From Chara braunii (Eukaryota > Streptophyta > Charophyceae > Charales > Characeae): a stretch of 21,929 nucleotides of DNA. Location of the stretch: positions 385,620-407,548 of the forward strand of contig BFEA01000734.1 in assembly GCA_003427395.1 (NCBI GenBank). Reading direction: 5' to 3'. Each line of letters begins with the position of its first letter. The stretch's first letter is position 1. A program made the translations under genes and the position numbers. Below, one piece after another: positions 1-10,335 of this stretch. Below the pieces are notes generated by a model. It saw nothing but the letters and a program-made list of their open reading frames with translations. It made no database searches and was not told the DNA's origin.

Positions 1-2
1 AC

Positions 3-1934
3 CTTTCAGATCGTTACCTGGGCATGCAGGTCTCTCTGGTTAATGCGCGTCCTAAGCAACAGGCAATCCTCTCCGCCAAGACCAAAGCCAGAATCCAAAA
101 ATGTCGGGTGGCAGTTGGCATTTCGTTGCTACGTTGAGCTATACTGCTCACTTCAATCGTCTTCGCACAGATCTGGCACGTAGCAGCAGTCTGCCTCGTC
201 AACAAGCCAACAGCTAAGCAGATAACTGCTGATGCAGCAAAATATCTGTGGAAGCATGCTGCTCAAGATGGTCAAGGCTATGCCTCGAAATGCGCCTGGT
301 CCAAAGTCATCGCTAAGAAGCAGCAAGGAGGCCTGGGCATCATTGACCGCTACAAGCAAAAGCTCACCTTGCTCACCAAGTGGCTTCAGAAGGCGTCACC
401 TCAGGAGCAGCGTGGTGCCTGGCAACCAGTGCTCGAATATTTGCTGCAGCAAGAACTTCACCTATCTACGAAGGGTGATGTCTGGACGACCATCTTCATG
501 TCTTCATACAGGCGCAAACAGCTTCAGTCCCACATAGCTGGAGCATGTTGGACTTCATGGAGAGCCCTCATTCCTGCCCGAGCCAAATCGCCAGCCACCA
601 AGGACGAGGTGTTGGGCCAGTTGCTCTTTGACAACGTAGAGATTCGGAACCCGCAGGGTCAGCCCTTCGTTGCAACAGCAGCCCCGGGCTCCTTCGGAAG
701 ACACTGGACAGAGAGGGGGGTGATAAGGATCTCAGATCTGTGGGATGAAGGTACGAAGGCATGGACTTCAACTGGGGATCTTAGGCATACGCTCAGAGGA
801 CTGCATCTCATCGAAGAAAGGCGGCGCCACCTGACAGAGGCTATCCCACCAGACAGGGTTGAGCTCCTCACTACGGACGCCCCAACTGAAGGTGAATGGT
901 ACATGCTCACTGAGGACACCGGGGAGAAATTCATCCTCGGGATAGCTGAACTGTTAGATGACGACAGCTGGGAGGCATAGGAGTGGAAACCCGTGGTCAC
1001 GGAAAATCCAGATCATCCCTGCCGCCTCAAGCCTGGTAGTAGCTGCGCCATACAATCAACAGCAGGTCTCCAGACTATACGGGTGCAGACTAAAACCCGG
1101 GGTGGTATTTCCACTCATGACCTCCTAGTGGGTGGAACGCCAATCAGGCGCCTTAAAATTGATCCACAACAATACTACTGGGAACTTCCGGCACAAGGAA
1201 GGATCTACCTATACCCGTTTACAGCTGCGTTAGGAAGATCCCTCTTGAACAAGGATGACAGCCTCCCAGTAACAATGGCAGACACTCTCAGCAGATAGTC
1301 GGGGCAACAACACCAGATCTTCTGAAGGGAACTGCGGCTGCTGTGGGCACAGCTATCGATGCTTCCCTCCTTGAAGCTGGCAGGCCTCCTCTGGCTTCTA
1401 TCTCACGCTGCAGTTCCATCCTCTGTCCGTCTCTATAAGAGAGGAATGGATATTGACACCAAATGTAAGCGTTGTGGTAACAAGGAGGAAGAGACCCTCG
1501 TACATCTCTTTTGGGGCTGCCCCGCCTCTAAGCGGATTTGGAGATGGTGGGAGCGCCATTGGCGTCAATTCACCGGAGATCTGCTGAGGTGGGACGAAAC
1601 ATGGGCTCTGCACGGCCGTATTCCATCAACATAGTTCAAGCACATAGGGAGGGGTTACGTCGCTCAGGCCATTCGCTCAGTCCTGATTTGGTCCATCTGG
1701 GAAAACCGCAACAACGTTCTGTTCAAACAGCAATGGACAACATATACAGAGCTCATAGGAAAAATAAAGGCTTGGATTAGAGCAATGATCCAAGTGGACT
1801 GGAACAGGAAGGCGGCCAAAAACGCAGACACCAGAGGCAGACACTGGTTCTTAGTGACCTCGGCCAGAGATAATCAGCTGGCGGCGGTCACATTGGACAG
1901 TAGACTGGTCATCTCACCGTGGCTCCAAGGGTAG
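3..1934 (+). pseudogene. LINE (non-LTR retrotransposon) ORF2, C-terminal part, decayed
   Basis: One reading frame runs from the window edge to the TAG at 1932-1934 with five internal stops (TGA 135, TAG 978, TAG 1296, TGA 1323, TAG 1632) and no frameshift. Left to right it reads as the end of the reverse transcriptase (RYLGMQV near the start, then GGLGI and LLTKWLQ at about 330-385), a long spacer, the zf-RVT zinc-binding motif (CKRC at about 1467, then H and WGC, spacing C-x2-C-x9-H-x4-C), and the usual LINE tail with IWSIWENRNNVLF at about 1690. In this family the RT copies its own RNA at a nicked target site. The endonuclease and the RT catalytic core are absent, either beyond the left edge or lost. 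The order of motifs and the shared frame make the family call strong; the clade is not determined. The copy is dead. Confidence 0.88.
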
Positions 1935-2136
1935 GATCGGTTGCAGGATAACACGGTGGGGTAGGAGGAAAAGGAGGTGAGGAGCTACGAGTAGGAGTAG
2001 AAGTTAAGAGAACTCTTTCTGCAGGCTTCTTTTGCTAGCCAAGTTAGGTGGTTTTGATCAGAACCAGGGCACTCGGTTCCCGTGGGCAGTCGAAGTAGAC
2101 AGCAGGCGGTTGGGAGGGAGGAGAGTGTCAGGTTAC
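1935..2136 (+). other. Probable LINE 3' untranslated remnant
   Basis: Purine-rich sequence (GGAGGAAAAGGAGG at about 1966) follows the LINE stop and ends where the LTR begins with TGTGACG at 2137. I see no poly(A) or simple-repeat LINE tail before the junction, so the LTR probably inserted into the LINE 3' region. The 5 bases before the LTR (GTTAC) were not found as a target duplication downstream. Confidence 0.45.
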
Positions 2137-4630
2137 TGTGACGAACCACTTTCTCTAACGCGCAACTTTCGGCGCGGTTGCAATGAGGGGTCCTAAATTG
2201 GGAAGGTTGGGCAAATTACGGGAGATCGGGATCGGTGGGAAATTGCGTCAGTGTCCTTGCTTTTTCGTCTTTTTCGTCGCTTCTTTTCAAATGGCTGGGT
2301 TCGGAGCTGGGTGTGTCCTGGGATGGCCGGTTGATTGATTGGTCGGCTGGATGGCTGGCGCGCCACCGCGCGTGCGATTAATAAATGTTGACGTTGTTTC
2401 TTTTGTCTCGGTTCCAAACTTTTGGGCGCGGACATCGCGCGGGAATTTGCTTCGTTCTTTTTGAATTTTTCTTTTGAGTCTTTTTCAAATTTTGTCGAGC
2501 CTCGATGGCTCTCGGAATTTCAGACTTTCCCTCTGGAATTTGTGTTTTTGCTTCTTCGCATTAGATAAGAATTTAGGAATTTAGTAATTAGGATTTTTCT
2601 TGCCGCACAACGCCTTTTGTCTACGCGCTTCTTCATGCGGCTGCAACGGTACTCTGATTAGTAGGCGCCTTCATCATGTGCGTAACTGTAATTTTGGGCG
2701 GGCGCCATTGTAACTGTATCTTTCTTCTTGCGCTTCGTCTTTCCCGCCCTCCTTCTCTTTCTTTTGCTGCGCTTTTGGTAGCCGCAGTCTACATGATCGG
2801 ATCGATGTGTGGACAGCGGCTGCGACCCCCACGCCGCAATCAGACCATGCAGACGTAGGCAAATTCCTCCCCCTTCCCTTCTTCTAAGTCCTTGTAATTC
2901 CGTGTTCTTCGCGCATGCATGCACGCTTTAAATTTCGGCTGCGCGATTAGTTAGCTCTCTTAACCAGCTGTTGGAAGCTCGGGGTTGCACGATCAGGAAG
3001 GGTCGGCGCACGAGCGAAGTATGAGGTAAGTAGAGCAGGAGTCGGGTGACCCGACGAGCTGGTGCCAAACGCACGAGGTTGACGCGGGCCACGACGGAAT
3101 GTGGGTGCGGGCGAACCTGACGGGTGCGGGAGGACTAAGCGGGGTGACGGTTTTGTGGGTTGATGCGCGACGACGGACTGTCCGCATCGGAGAAGAAGAG
3201 AGAGAGGAAGAGAGAGAGTTGAGGTTGATGGATGCGGAGTTGCTACTTCTTTGTGTCTTCTTCTCCCTGTCTTGTGTATATAAGTTTTGAATACGGCTCC
3301 GGGCGATCCGCCCGTTTTTGTTTTCCCTTCTGTTTTTCGAAACCCGGACTTGGAGTTTTGTGCTCACACTTGTCTTCGCGATTCCCATGGATGCCGTGTT
3401 TCGATTGTTTTTTACCTCTGTCCGTGCCTTTGAGGTATTGTACGTATGATTACTGAGGATACAAATGTATGGAGGCTATGCTTGCTTGTTTACCTTTTGC
3501 GAAAAATCTTTTGTCTTTTCTTTTGTCCGTCGTGTTCGATGCACCCGTACATAGACTAGGAATTTGGCGCAATTGATGATTCTGTCCGTGTGTTTGCTTG
3601 TCTTTGGGTCGAGCTGTTTTGTGATCATTGCATCTTGCATAACTCAAAACATCACGGAGTGATTAGGCGGTCGGATGCCGGGCTCGGTGAACGCCGCGCG
3701 AGGACACGTGTAAAACACGACCTGAGTTGCGCACTTACACGTATCCCCATGCGTGACTCATCGGGACCATCAATCTGTCCGATTGGGAGTGGCCATCTCG
3801 AAATCCGCAACGGCGCAATCGTCCCGCACGAGCACGCGTAAGTCCGACGCCATTCGCGCGGCCTGCACGCGCTCGCACGTGGCGACCGCGATCGCCGCGG
3901 ACCCGTCCATAGTCAACTCATAATACCGCAATGACATGATGACGCGATCCTGGAGTTCCGACTCATCCTACAACCTGGAGTATTTCACCCCTTGGATAAA
4001 CGAAATCCTAAGGCAGCGATACCCCTGCTACACTGAGAATCAACTATGTCCTCGGGAATTCCACTGCGCCACCTCTAGCGACCCCCGGTGCTCTGACTTC
4101 CCTTCTCCCGACCATACCTACTACTTCATCCACCCGGGATTTCTCGTCATCACCACCAGTTTCCCTCCCTTCCGCCTTCTTCTTCCGTACCATCAACTCA
4201 GTGTCGTTCCGTGGCCGGCCATAGCCCCCTACTGGCCCAGCACACCCTGCAAAAACTGTCGACGACGCGGTGACCAGAGAACCCCGGAGTTCCGAAGGCC
4301 TAACCCGCACGCGCGACAATCAGCGTCATGTGGCAACTCCCGACAGACGGACTCCTCGGAACCCCACCTACCCCGAAGGGGCCAGCCCATGAACCACCGT
4401 CCCCGACACCAATGGCTCGCTCGGTCTTGAGCGAACCCTGCATGCCATCCGCCTTGTAACCCCAAAACGCCCTCTTCGCCAAATTGCACTCGTGCCCCCG
4501 AAAGACCCTGTCACAGGAGATCTGAGTTCTGACCTGGGACACCACTTTCCCAAAAATCCTTGGCACACCCCTTTTCGCACTTCTAGGCCCACATTCCACT
4601 CCGATCAGGAAGTGGCGCTGGGTGTGAGGT
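2137..4630 (+). mobile_element. Long terminal repeat, copy 1 (probable 5' LTR of the gag-pro element)
   Basis: Starts TGTGACGAACC at 2137. The stretch 2137-3142 is repeated in opposite orientation at 10336-11342, and 3141-3617 is repeated directly at 21322-21799, so 2137-3617 is certainly one repeat unit. It contains a TATA box (3277-3283) behind a GA-rich tract, as an LTR promoter should. The right end is placed at 4630 because a tRNA primer-binding site begins at 4631; 4520-4630 also occurs inverted at 21800-21905, where it ends in CGTCACA on its own strand, the mirror of the TGTGACG start. The stretch 3618-4520 has no second copy here and is assigned to the LTR only by position. An alternative is a 1.48-kb LTR followed by unrelated sequence. 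No protein-coding gene is supported inside. Confidence 0.65.
3191..3318 (+). promoter_or_regulatory. LTR core promoter: GA tract, TATA box and downstream hairpin
   Basis: A GAGA-rich tract (about 3191-3224) lies 55-85 bases ahead of TATATAA (3277-3283). About 17 bases past the TATA box is the hairpin CGGGC-GATCC-GCCCG followed by a T-run. All three parts are conserved in the copy at 21360-21510 while flanking bases vary. Transcription would be expected to start around 3305-3315, close to the hairpin. The start site is inferred from TATA spacing only. Confidence 0.6.
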
Positions 4631-4643
4631 TGGTATCGGAGCC
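4631..4643 (+). other. Primer-binding site, initiator-Met tRNA type
   Basis: TGGTATCGGAGCC differs at one base from TGGTATCAGAGCC, the usual plant LTR-retrotransposon site complementary to the 3' end of initiator-Met tRNA. Minus-strand DNA synthesis would be primed here. It lies exactly where the LTR homology ends and 141 bases ahead of the gag start codon, which supports the call. Confidence 0.72.
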
Positions 4644-4783
4644 CGACACGTGGCTGGGTCTTAGGATTGATAGCACGTTAATTAGGCGATTAGGCTAACC
4701 GAGGGCGGCCTCGCCCCCGGAACGCGCATAGACGCGACCATATCATCACCCGAAGCAAATCGGCTAATTGACGAGCAGCCAAT
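4644..4783 (+). other. Retroelement leader between primer-binding site and gag
   Basis: Non-coding 140-base stretch containing a GC-rich inverted pair around GGGCGGCCTCGCCC (about 4703-4716). Packaging or dimerisation signals of LTR elements usually lie here, but I recognise no specific motif. Confidence 0.45.
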
Positions 4784-6703
4784 ATGGCTGGTAATCTGCA
4801 AAATCCGAATCCTCAACAAAATGCTAATCAACCAAATCCTAATCAACCCGCCCCACGAGCACGGGCTCCCATGACGCCACCTAATCTCTATCTATTCGAT
4901 CCAGCACATCATCTCGCAGGAGCATGGCTGGCCACGCTTAGAGCACAACAGTACGATGATAACGAAGCACAGATAAACATTCCGGCTCGAATGGGAGGAG
5001 ACACTCATCATTGGTTTAGTACCTACGTATGGGTTGATCTCCCGACCTTCGAACGAGATTTCATGAATCGATTTGATTATGTTCACCTAGAGCAAGCGCT
5101 TTATATGATCAAGGACCGAGTGCAAAAACCTCTTGAATCCGTTGCAGAATATCGAAACCGGTTCTACAGAATGTTTGTGAAAACTGAGCGAGGTGAGCAA
5201 GTAGGGAGAGATTTGTTCATTGATGGGCTTTGCAGCCGAACAATAAGAGCTAAGTTGCGAAAACAATTTTCCCCGATCACTCACACACTGCAACAGATCA
5301 TGGCCGCTGCGGAAGAAATGGAACGGAAGTTCGCGGCGAACTTCCTAGAAGGAGAAGATTATTCTAGGGAAGGAGATTCATCCGAACTTGCACGAGCGAG
5401 AGCTGAGCTGGCTGCATTACAGAATAAGTTCGAAAACATGGGGTTTGTGTCAGGCCCCGTAACCTATCTGGAACAGATAGGTCCCAAACGACTTACCCCA
5501 AGTGAAATCCCGAGTGTCCCTATTCCTGTGATACCAACAACTGTAAGGGCGTTACCCCCGCCACCGGTCGAGACCCCTGTAAGATCGAGTGAGTCCGCAA
5601 CCATTTTTTAGCTCAACAAGATGCTAATTAGCTTGATCCAGGAAAGCAAAAAGGAGCAGCGAGAGCACAATACTCGGCTGGAAGTCATGATGAGGAACAT
5701 GCGGCCCATTGCGGTGCGTGCCCCTCCGATTCAGCAAGGATTAGCCCTGACACCCGCTCTTGGGGGAGTGGCAAACAATCTGAACGTCTATTACGCATGT
5801 CATCAACCAGGGCATCTAGCCCGTGATTGCCCTCACAGGCCTCCTCAACAACGTGTCGGGGACGCACCGATGGTTGCGGCCCCCATCGCTAACGGACGAG
5901 GACGAGTCGGGGCTTTAATGGAAGAAGTAGAGGGTGGGGGAAGTGCCCTAGCCACCACGGAAGAGGCTGCCGAGCTCATCCCGTTATATCAGTACGTATC
6001 ACTTAGTTATCCTGAGCTTGGAATGATTGGAACGATCAGACCAGCGCCAGAACAGAAAGAAGTGGCGGAGTGGCGACCTTCTCCAGGTGAGATGGAGTCG
6101 GGAGGACCCACCTTCGTCACTGGGGAAATCGATGTGCTTAACATCGTTCGAGCCTTGGACCATCGGATTCTGCTTCCGATCGGTCATTTGCTTTCGATCT
6201 CTGAGCAAGCTAATTAGCGAATGCTACAGCACTGCAAGGCGAACCGAAAACGATTCCCCCTCGCCCGAATACCGAACGTAAAGTTTAAAAATCCCGCGTC
6301 CGAGGAAAACCCGGTTGGCAGTTCGGATCCGATTCGGGTAGGATTAATCCAGAAAGACGACCATTTCTTACGAATTAAACCCATCCCGTGGAAATCCGCA
6401 GAATGCGATATTGAAATTTGGGGAATTCCTTATAATGCAATTATAGATTCGGGAGCGACTGTGTTGGCTATTTCACTAAGAGTGGTCGAGAGGGCAGGTA
6501 GGAGGAACGATCTGATCATGCTTTCCGACAAAGATCAGCTCGTTTCAGTCGACGAAGAAAAAATTAAGACAGTGGGAAGGATGACCAATGTTGCTTTCCA
6601 ATTAGGAAAGGTGCACGCACTGGGAGATGTCGTCGTGCTAGATCACTCCTCTTTACACCATACCTTCGTCCCCTATAGTGAAGTTGCAATAACAGGGCTC
6701 TAA
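4784..6703 (+). pseudogene. Ty3/gypsy gag-protease polyprotein, N-terminal part, decayed
   Basis: The reading frame from ATG 4784 to TAA 6701-6703 is continuous apart from two TAG codons (5609-5611 and 6215-6217). Residues 1-30 are rich in Asn, Gln and Pro. The next ~200 residues fit a retrotransposon capsid (WFSTYVW, FERDFMNRFDYV, AEYRNRFYRM). A zinc-knuckle-like motif is at 5789-5830 (YACHQPGHLARDC), where the first Cys is Tyr. The aspartic protease active site IIDSGATVLAIS lies near 6440-6475 (DSGA at 6446). Similarity fades after about 6640 (VVVLD), so the last third of the protease is replaced by unrelated sequence and the final stop is probably not native. In an intact element this polyprotein builds the particle, binds the RNA and cleaves itself. 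The matching protease end and linker appear to be at 16750-17602. Family call is strong. Confidence 0.88.
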
Positions 6704-6972
6704 ACAGCCGCCGTACCCACTCCTGCGCCCCACACTGTTTACAACAATATCCTTACTCAAACGCTTAGACCGTCTATAACTTAAATAACACCGGTTACAA
6801 CAGAAAAATTCCCATGAGAAATGAAAGTTGAAAAAATATTCCATAAAAAAAAAATCCTTCATATTTATAAATGATCATTCCAATGTTTGTCCAATTCTAA
6901 AATTTCCAATTTAATTTGATAAGTTCCCGTCTAAATATGAGTTTTACCTTCCAACTACGTCTATTTGTTCAA
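6704..6972. other. AT-rich stretch without a gene
   Basis: Very AT-rich compared with the gag region just before it. No ORF resembles a known protein. It leads into the foldback at 6973 and may be the outer part of that element. Confidence 0.5.
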
Positions 6973-7145
6973 GATGGAATGAAAGTCTTGACGAGTTTAT
7001 GAAATGTTTTAATTAGACTTTCATTCTATTACAACAAATATCGTCTAATTTAGATTGGATTAACCTATTTATGACTGTAAATCCTTACTTTGAATGGCAG
7101 TCCAATTAAAATATTTCATTAACTCATCCAGACTTTCATTCCATC
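6973..7145. repeat. AT-rich foldback (MITE-like inverted repeat)
   Basis: The arm 6973-7018 pairs with 7100-7145: 41 of 46 bases match by hand alignment (outer part GATGGAATGAAAGTCT identical). The 81-base loop is AT-rich. No coding capacity. The outer flanks are only loosely similar, so true element ends and a target duplication are not fixed. A non-autonomous DNA transposon remnant is the likeliest identity. Confidence 0.65.
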
Positions 7146-7830
7146 TCTAGCATGCAGTTCAAATAAGAAGGGATACCCCATCGTTTAATTATGGCCGGCA
7201 GGCATGTTCTCTCCCTCCTTATCTGCTGATGCTCTCTGTATTCGACTCTCCTTCTCAGTCCCACAGCTTCATACAGGTATCAACTGAGCGGCCCACTGAT
7301 GTGCAATTTGAGAATGACTCCCCCGCCAGGGCCCGAGGAGGTATATTCTGATCTTCAATCCCACCCGGCCTGCTCTGCCGCTCGACCCCCCCTGTACATC
7401 TGTTGTGTCTTTGCGGAGCCCTTCCCTCCTTCACAAACCTTGCACGCACCTGGCCGACCTCCCAGTCGGGTTCCCAACAGCATCCAGCGGAACTTCGAAC
7501 GAGCAGTCACTACAACGTATCTCTCACTGGAAATCGGGGAGGTTCATGCGTTGTGCAGACGGCTGCGCACATCGGGCTACACAACTAGGTAAGTCTCTAT
7601 CCGCGCGGCTGCGCGGCAGTGCTCCCGCTACTTATTCCTACGGGATATACGAAATTGAAAGAATCTGTCCGTAAGAACGGTTAGATTCATTCCCTCCCTT
7701 CTCAGATATGACAGAAAGCTAACTATCCCCCCCTTAAGCCTCACTCTCTACTAACTCCCAATGTACTAACCTATTACTAAATCCGACTGCAGAATCCGGG
7801 TCGCCCGCCTCGAAAACCCCAGATTCAAGT
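7146..7830. other. C/T-rich DNA without a recognisable gene
   Basis: Pyrimidine-rich on the plus strand, with short ORFs of biased composition and no recognisable domain. CGGGTTCCCAACAG at about 7468 recurs at about 9230, hinting that 7.4-9.3 kb belongs to one repeat-derived unit. Confidence 0.5.
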
Positions 7831-8616
7831 CTTTTTCTGCCCGTTTTCATTAAGAAACGGAAAAGATTAATAATCTGCCTCCCTACTTCCTGCGCATGCA
7901 CCTGGCGCTGAAGCCCATCCAAATTCATTCACTTTTCTCTCCGCCTTTCCCCGCCATACACAGCGCAAGCATTCTCTCACACTGACTAACTTACTAACTT
8001 CCTATCAAAACTAACATCACTTTCCACTTCGCCCTATCTGAAAACCTCTACCTGACTCTCTCTTTCACTCGATTCCCTCACGAATCGAGCGAGATCTTAC
8101 TCCTCCATTCCTCGTCTCCGCCATCTCCCGCGCAGGTCTTTCCTTTTCTAACACTAATTCTACTCACTCAGTTCTTAAACTGACACCGCTATCATGCTCG
8201 TCCGGCCTTAGAACCCCCGAAATGCTCCTTATCCCACCCGTTTTCACTCCGAAACGAGTGGGAACGACTGTCACCACTGTCGTTTCTCTTCCCTCCCCGC
8301 CATAGCTCCTCGCTACCACTTTCCTACTAAATTTTTCTATACTAACTTTCCACTAAAACTAACTGCATATTCGGGGTCACCCACCCCGAAAACCCCTGTT
8401 GAGTATTTCCCCTCGCCCGTTTTCACTGAGTAACGGCCGAGAACTCCGACTTTGAATCTCACCATCGCTTCTTTCTCGTCACCACCACGCACGTCTCTTC
8501 TCTTCTACCTCCTCTCATACTAATCTTCTGCTAATTCCACCTCAGATCCTAACTCGCCCGCCCCAAAGACCACGAAATAGCATCTCCCCTTGCCCGATTT
8601 CACTGAGTAACGAGCA
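7831..8616. repeat. Degenerate tandem array, ~178-bp units, each with a hairpin
   Basis: Five hairpins recur at intervals of about 228, 169, 179 and 177 bases. H1 7841-7860 has stem CCGTTT/AAACGG, H2 8068-8089 CTCGATTC/GAATCGAG, H3 8233-8262 CCCACCCGTTT/AAACGAGTGGG (one mismatch), H4 8412-8441 CTCGCCCGTT/AACGGCCGAG (one mismatch), and H5 8591-8616 is a weaker stem. Loops are similar (TTCACTGAG type in H3-H5) while stems differ yet still pair. Between hairpins, units share phrases such as ACTGCA..TCGGGGTCACCC..CCCGAAAACCCC. No ORF is supported. Spacing and homology are hand-aligned, so unit boundaries are approximate. Confidence 0.6.
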
Positions 8617-9436
8617 CACTATCTCCTTTCCACATCGCCCATCTCTCTCCTTCTCCCATCCTCTTTGCGCATGCATGTGGCGCCTCCCCCTGTCCAGGTT
8701 CATCCGCTCCTTTCCCTGTTGCCCTCCTGTTCGTCGCCCTCCCTTTTGCTGTTGCGCTCTCCTGCTCGATCCGTCGCCACTCCCTCTTCGCTTCGCGCCT
8801 CCCTGCTTTGCATGCACCTGGCCCGCTCGCGTCCAGGTTCGTACCCCTCTTCAACTGCTTGTTACTTCCGCTGTATCACTCCTAGCGCCCGCTGCCTCTG
8901 CCGTAGTGCCCGACAATCCCCCGCCTGATGCTCCGCTATCCATCGATCGACCCGCTGCTGCTCCGCGCTGCGCAGCCCGGCCAACCCCTCTGTTCGCTTC
9001 CCGTATCTGATGCCCGCTGCTGCTGGTCACGTAGAAGTCCGGTAGCAGCAGCGCGAGCAATGTGTCCAACAACTGCCCTGAGGGGGACTTCGAAGGAAAC
9101 CAGTTACTAGCCGGCTCGATTAGTCTTTCGCCCCTATACCCAAGTCCGACGATCGAACTGCACACCGACACACCTCGTGACTTCACAGGGAGTCTCCCCC
9201 GCTGTGCTCAGCCCGAGCGGGCCCCCTCTCGGGTTCCCAACAGGCAACCCACTCGTAGACCGCCCCGGGGTCGGGGGCGCAGGACCAGGTGCCGATCCTA
9301 ATGGTAGTAGCCACTACTTCAAAGGGGAACTTTGATGGCCGAGGTGGGGGCGGGTTTTATCTGACCTTGCTGCTGGGCCAGCCTGCCACACAGCCAAAAT
9401 CCCGGCAATCTCCTACCGGTGCCCCCTGTTCCACAA
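8617..9436. other. C/T-rich tail of the array and unassigned DNA
   Basis: Continues the pyrimidine bias to about 8850 (GCATGCA[CT][CG]TGG near 8670 and 8812, also at 7894), then more balanced sequence. ORFs here are Pro/Ser/Arg-rich composition artefacts. Nothing recognisable. Confidence 0.45.
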
Positions 9437-9780
9437 AACAGCCATTTCGTCAAAACAGACATATTATATTTTTTGAACGAAATCAAAACTGACTTTTTTT
9501 TGCTCCTGGAGGTCCGGCGTTCCCAGAACGCCGGACCCCCTACATGTCTCTGGTCTATGGTTGAGACCAGATAAATAAAAATAAAAATAAAAATAAAAAT
9601 AAAAATAAAAATAAAAATTGTATCTGGTCTCAACCATAGACCAGATACATGTAGGGGGTCCGGCGTTCTGGGAACGCCGGACCCCCAGGAGCAAAATATT
9701 CCGACCGGATTTTGGCAAAAAAAGTCAGTTTTGATTTCGTTCAAAAAATATAATATGTCCGTTTTGACGAAATGGCTGTT
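9437..9780. mobile_element. 344-bp foldback element with nested hairpins
   Basis: Near-perfect inverted arms run inward from AACAGCCATTTCGTC at 9437 and its complement ending at 9780, meeting at an AT-rich microsatellite. The left arm (~135 bases) lacks about 28 bases, around 9498, that the right arm (~164 bases) keeps (ATTCCGACCGG segment); otherwise they match almost base for base. Each arm itself holds a strong hairpin (GTCCGGCGTTC-CCA-GAACGCCGGAC) and a weaker one (TCTGGTC/GACCAGA). ACAA flanks both ends (9433-9436 and 9781-9784), a candidate 4-bp target duplication. No transposase. Transcription in either direction would give a long dsRNA stem. Superfamily not identified. Confidence 0.82.
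9571..9618. repeat. AAAAAT microsatellite at the foldback centre
   Basis: About eight ATAAAA-type hexamer units form the loop of the 344-bp foldback. The Tyr/Phe alternation in minus-strand ORFs across it is an artefact of this repeat. Confidence 0.9.
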
Positions 9781-10302
9781 ACAACGTCTCGGCCTCAACG
9801 GGCATGCTCACACTCAAACCTCTCGCGGCGGATCGTTGCTAGCGGACGGCACACCCGCAGTGACCCTTGCCGCTGATATTTCTCCTACGTCGTGGGCCAA
9901 GGCACCCCTCGGCCCTCATGCACATTGAACTCCTCGGTCCACGCTCCAAAATGGGCAGGATAGAGGATTTTCCCCAGCATCCTGAGCCCACGGGCCCGTC
10001 AAACGGGGCGCGTATTCAAGGTCCTCGACTGCTGCAACAACAATTGAACCCGACATCACGTCCGGATTAGGAACAATATCGGGGCCTACAGATAAAAATA
10101 AGACAACAATAAATAATACAACATATAAATAAGGTCGCGCGCCCCACTGGCCCATGACGCCGCGCACACCCCAGCCCCGCATAGCCGTAGCCGGACGTCG
10201 ATACCCCACGCGTGTCGCTGACCCTAACAAGGGCCTAACTTCCTCCCGTATACATGTCGTTGTGCATGCGAGGCCGTGATAGTCCGATCTGCAGGAAGCA
10301 TG
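9781..10302. other. Unassigned DNA, no gene seen
   Basis: GC-rich with an A-rich patch at about 10090-10130 (ACATATAAATAAGG, TATA-like). No ORF with recognisable content. Confidence 0.4.
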
Positions 10303-10328
10303 CCAAATACCCTTGTAAGGGTATTTGG
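10303..10328. repeat. 26-bp palindrome beside the LTR breakpoint
   Basis: CCAAATACCCTT, a 2-base centre GT, then its exact complement (10317-10328). It ends 7 bases before the truncated end of LTR copy 2, so it sits at an inferred inversion breakpoint. Confidence 0.9.
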
Positions 10329-10335
10329 TACGACA

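Noticed and set aside
2193-2435. Basic 80-residue ORF, repeated at 11062-11286
   Set aside because: The two look conserved only because both lie in copies of the same LTR; the ORF is antisense to the LTR and has no recognisable domain.
2132-4640. Five-base target duplication around LTR copy 1
   Set aside because: GTTAC before the LTR was not found after any plausible LTR end, as expected if this is a 5' LTR of a rearranged element.
8542-9186. Several Pro/Ser/Arg-rich ORFs on both strands
   Set aside because: They result from the C/T-rich composition, with no start context, domain or homology to each other.
9319-9798. 159-residue minus-strand ORF with a Phe/Ile/Tyr run
   Set aside because: It is a translation of the foldback arms and the AAAAAT microsatellite, with no protein-like composition.
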